A stretch of 64,000 nt of DNA from Hippasteria phrygiana (lineage: Eukaryota > Echinodermata > Asteroidea > Valvatida > Goniasteridae): contig JAZGUH010000359.1 of the NCBI GenBank assembly GCA_037893225.1, forward strand, positions 992,001 to 1,056,000. Direction: 5' to 3'. The translations under genes were made by a program, and so were the position numbers. Positions 62,101-64,000 of this stretch are shown here, in pieces (within the stretch, counting starts at the first letter, position 1; every line of letters begins with the position of its first letter). Below the pieces are notes generated by a model. That model ran no database searches and was not told the origin of the DNA. It was given only the letters and a program-made list of their open reading frames with translations.

Positions 62101-62556
62101 CGAGGATACAGTTGGTATTGCATGTACCACTTGTGTTGGGGGGTCAGATCGGTTTCCTCGACGTGACGGTCGCTTTGTGTTGATTCGTAGGTCTTTCAAG
62201 GTGGACCATGTAGCTGGAGAAACGGGTATTGTTTTACATCTTAAACCGATACTCAGGAGATGCTCACGCTCATACCTATGAGTAGGTTTGTTGATGACTG
62301 CAGCTGTAGTTATTTCACTAACAGGACCAGGGTTGGGGTTTATATCCCCACAGATTAACAGGGCAATGTTGAAATTTGAAGAAGAATTCTGGTAGTATGG
62401 AATATGTGTTTTCAGGTAACACTTGATGGTCAATCTCTTCCATGTTGGGCCATATGCTGGAGAGTATGCATATCTGGCAGACCCTTCACTTGCTAATCCC
62501 TGCACATCACACACCAGAACAAGGGCAAACAGGAAACTCCAAGTTAACACCTCCAT
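59179..62556 (-). CDS. L2/CR1-like non-LTR retrotransposon protein, endonuclease plus reverse transcriptase
   Basis: A 1125-residue open frame inside the first visible ROCK intron, same strand as ROCK. Residues 1-20 look like a signal peptide (SFLFALVLV core). Residues 70-78 read GDINPNPGP, a 2A-like motif lacking the usual glutamate. Residues 176-395 form an APE-type endonuclease: LNAQS (N181), TETW (E208), IYRPP, GDFNFHW (D325, N327) and DH (387-388). Residues about 600-900 are reverse transcriptase: FRPVSNLS, LLDLSAAFDTID, SGVPQGSVLGP and HADDTQIY (844-846). The C-terminal region carries LHWLPVKQRVAFK, typical of L2/CR1-type elements. No stop or frameshift is seen, so this copy could be young or active. 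No separate ORF1 was found. Confidence 0.95.
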   Translation of the reverse strand: MEVLTWSFLFALVLVCDVQGLASEGSARYAYSPAYGPTWKRLTIKCYLKTHIPYYQNSSSNFNIALLICGDINPNPGPVSEITTAAVINKPTHRYEREHLLSIGLRCKTIPVSPATWSTLKDLRINTKRPSRRGNRSDPPTQVVHAIPTVSSDNDLHISTPPTSTDSSLKQPMLSKLCVLNAQSVCNKTNLLTDYFIEHDFDLIALTETWLSATDKHDKIIGELCIPGYDMCHVPRPNGTGGGIALIYKTNIKHSPITSHSSGNFESLCCDVTVKGTFSSVKLVIIYRPPYSSKNRITPTMFLDDFSEYVSVLSASPSKLLIVGDFNFHWDTDDSAARHLNDIIQNTNLKQFVCAPTHVSGHILDLVFARPTDNLIDSVDVACFLTDHAALHCALNLTKPQPTKKHISYRKYGSLDHDSFSNDISQSELFTNLSNDLQTLIDQYNSTLKSILEKHAPLKTRCITIRPANPWYSPEIADAKRHRKKLERRWRKTRSESDRNQFKAQRLCVVNMINSAKSSYFKEKLASCGNQRELYKIVESLLHNKGKTKLPTHDNKQELATTFSDYFITKIRNIRNNLDRDLDCMQPYTTESSHSDITPLEEFTPALDEEIRKIIKSSPSKTCDLDPIPTWLLKNNLNILTPVISKIVNLSLQSSKFPQQFRNALVTPLLKKPTLDPENLKNFRPVSNLSFISKVIEKVVYSQITDHLTEHNLHEPLQSAYRKHHGTETALLRVKNDILRAVDDKRGVFLVLLDLSAAFDTIDYDVLFHRLQSIGVTGPALQWIRSYICHRTQTVNINGSLSSPISLSSGVPQGSVLGPLFFTIYSEPIAAIVRRHQLQVHCHADDTQIYGSFHLGNQDDEHSVRQRIEQCVCDLKQWMTRNKLKFNDDKTELLIITSKRSQDKIRCNQMQFGTSNIQRSTTARNLGIMFDSTMSMESHVKKVCQTSYYHIRNINSIRRILTDESAAILIHALVTSRLDNGNSLLFGITNTLMCKLQHVQNTAARVLSRTRKFDHITPVLRNLHWLPVKQRVAFKIILLTWKALNDSAPTYLQDLFTQYSPNRHLRSSDKHLLVTPRTRTSYGDYAFSVTAPTLWNSLPQEIRSCQSLHTFKCLLKTFLFNSTYN

Positions 62557-62640
62557 TGTATAAGGCAGTGGGCAGGAGACAAACAGCAGCTCAATAGATT
62601 TAATTAATACACTAAATCACCAAATATGGTATTAGGGAGA

Positions 62641-64000
62641 CAGTGTCTAAATAACATACTCAGGGAGACGTTGGACATTTGAGACGGCATAAATGTGTAG
62701 TGATGTACATGTATCTATAGTGATGTAGTGAAGTACACGTATGTATAGTGATGTAGTGATGTACAGGGAACTGCAAACCGGTTGGATGCAAAATTGAAAA
62801 TAAACTCATGGTCACACTGCGCGCCAGGGATCCACAAACTATGCAAATTTGGTAAAAATCAAAATCATTGAAACGCAACACATCAATTTAATTCCACAGA
62901 TGCATTGTTTTGTCTCTGGGAGCACAAATGTGAGACACCCACTTGGAATGACAAATTGCAATACCTTTACCCATGAATCACATGTATACACGTACTATAA
63001 ATACATCATCAAATATGTTCTGATCCTTGTCAATATTCAATCATTATAACCAAACTGACAACAGCACCTTGGTAAGCTGTGGCCTGATGCAAAGCCACAA
63101 CTGTTGCGATCTGGGGGTTTGGCAGTCAAACATGACCTCAAACCACAGGGCTGCCTATGTATAAATGCATGCTGATGCTACATGTAGCTAGCAGCTGGCT
63201 GAGTGCATGATGCAGCTACGCTTGCTATGCAGAACCAACCCCTACATTGACAAGACAATCACATTCCTGCCATACCAGGGAGGCAAGGTCACAGGCCAAC
63301 TGGAAGTGCTCTGGGGCCCTCTCCACTTTTTACTCATCAACATGCCCCCACTGTACACAAACAGGCTGCAAATCACAGGAAGTCAGTGAAGCTCTCGTCT
63401 TAAACTGTGTTCGCACTGGACTTTTGGGGGTGAAACTCACCAAGATAATGGTGATTTTTCCCATTTCAAGACCAGTGTGAACGGCCCGGGAATTTTTCCT
63501 TTTTTACTTTAACTGAGTCAAACAGTGCTTTTTTGATGTCAATTTGCCCGAGATAAGTCCAGTGCGAACAGCGAGTCTGAAATGCAGTATAGGAAAGCTG
63601 TACATGTACATCTGGCCACACCATGATGTTTAAACTGCAGGCACAATGCACAGCGTAGTGCGTGATTTCAGCATGGCCGGTTTGTCATATCTTCATTCCC
63701 TAGTTTTCATGTTAAAGTTTTTAATAGTCATGGTACACATATGAATACCATTAGAAATTTTAATTTCACTATGTAAGTGACACCGATTTAGGAATACAAC
63801 AATTTTGGTAAAATGTCACAAAAATACGTAGTGTACATATCTGTAAGTGGGAAGGTGGCTTTTGTGGTCTCCCTTCTTTTAATCAAACAAAAATTTAACA
63901 TACATACATTGTGTGCATGTACAATGTAGTTTCACCAGCAAATCACAGGATATAAAGCAGCGGAATAAAAGCAAAATACTGGTACATGTACATGTACGTG
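62641..64000. other. Right edge of the window, no ROCK exon 1 found
   Basis: I looked on the minus strand for a start exon ending in a family-like CLL| before a donor and found none. Apart from the MITE at 63405-63573 only short frames are present. Exon 1 and the promoter are probably beyond 64000. Confidence 0.45.
63405..63573. mobile_element. GTTCGCACTGGACTT-ended MITE
   Basis: Left CTGTGTTCGCACTGGACTTT; right AAGTCCAGTGCGAACAG. A third inner word, ACCAGTGTGAAC, occurs midway. 169 bp. Confidence 0.68.

Larger units (their letters stand above)
58990..62640 (-). mobile_element. L2/CR1-like LINE, whole element (5' limit uncertain)
   Basis: Downstream of the stop (minus sense) is a short 3' region with AAGCGCCTCGGAATATG and GGCGCTTTACAAATGC, running straight into (ATT)n at 58990-59046. 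A microsatellite tail instead of poly(A) is usual for L2/CR1-type elements. The 5' end is not fixed: I take about 80 bp above the start codon. No target duplication was identified. Only the coding part is certain. Confidence 0.8.

Noticed and set aside
49684..64000. ROCK exon 1
   Set aside because: No minus-strand start codon followed by a ROCK-like N-terminus and a phase-0 donor could be found.

Overview
The window is animal nuclear DNA dominated by one large, intron-rich gene on the minus strand: a Rho-associated coiled-coil protein kinase (ROCK). I joined 29 coding exons by hand, from 49683 down to 85. All have GT-AG borders and compatible phases, and together they read as one open frame of 3301 nt (1100 codons plus one base). 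This matches vertebrate ROCK from just after its first exon to just before the PH domain. Exon 1 (right, beyond 64000 or not found) and the PH/C1/PH exons (left of base 1) are missing. A single ROCK-type gene, many tRNA-derived SINEs, abundant DNA-transposon MITEs and frequent ACATGTAC words suggest a marine invertebrate, perhaps an echinoderm or another invertebrate deuterostome. The species cannot be fixed from the sequence alone.

Layout in gene order, right to left. 64000-49684 is intron 1 or upstream sequence. It holds an apparently intact L2/CR1-like LINE (open reading frame 62556-59179, minus) and many MITEs. 49683-33433 carries the N-terminal helix, the kinase domain and the AGC-kinase tail. 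31700-2279 carries the long coiled coil on exons of 21-216 bp, including two 21-bp micro-exons. 1720-1532 carries the Rho-binding segment and 247-85 the linker before the PH domain.

The introns are a dense record of transposition. I find SINEs of at least four tRNA-derived types, hAT-like elements with 8-bp (or 6-bp) target duplications, TTAA-flanked piggyBac-like MITEs of several families, a Mutator-like foldback element with arms of nearly 300 bp, a decayed THAP-domain fragment, minisatellites and several long inverted repeats. Apart from ROCK, the LINE and the THAP relic, I recognise no other protein-coding gene. No standard tRNA, rRNA or CRISPR array is present.

The items most worth a second look are: the LINE protein, which pairs an N-terminal signal-peptide-like segment with a 2A-like motif; a hAT MITE family in which each copy has different short words repeated behind conserved termini; a palindromic SINE dimer flanked by a single target duplication; a recent partial duplication of a ROCK exon together with its splice donor; and the Mutator-like foldback element.
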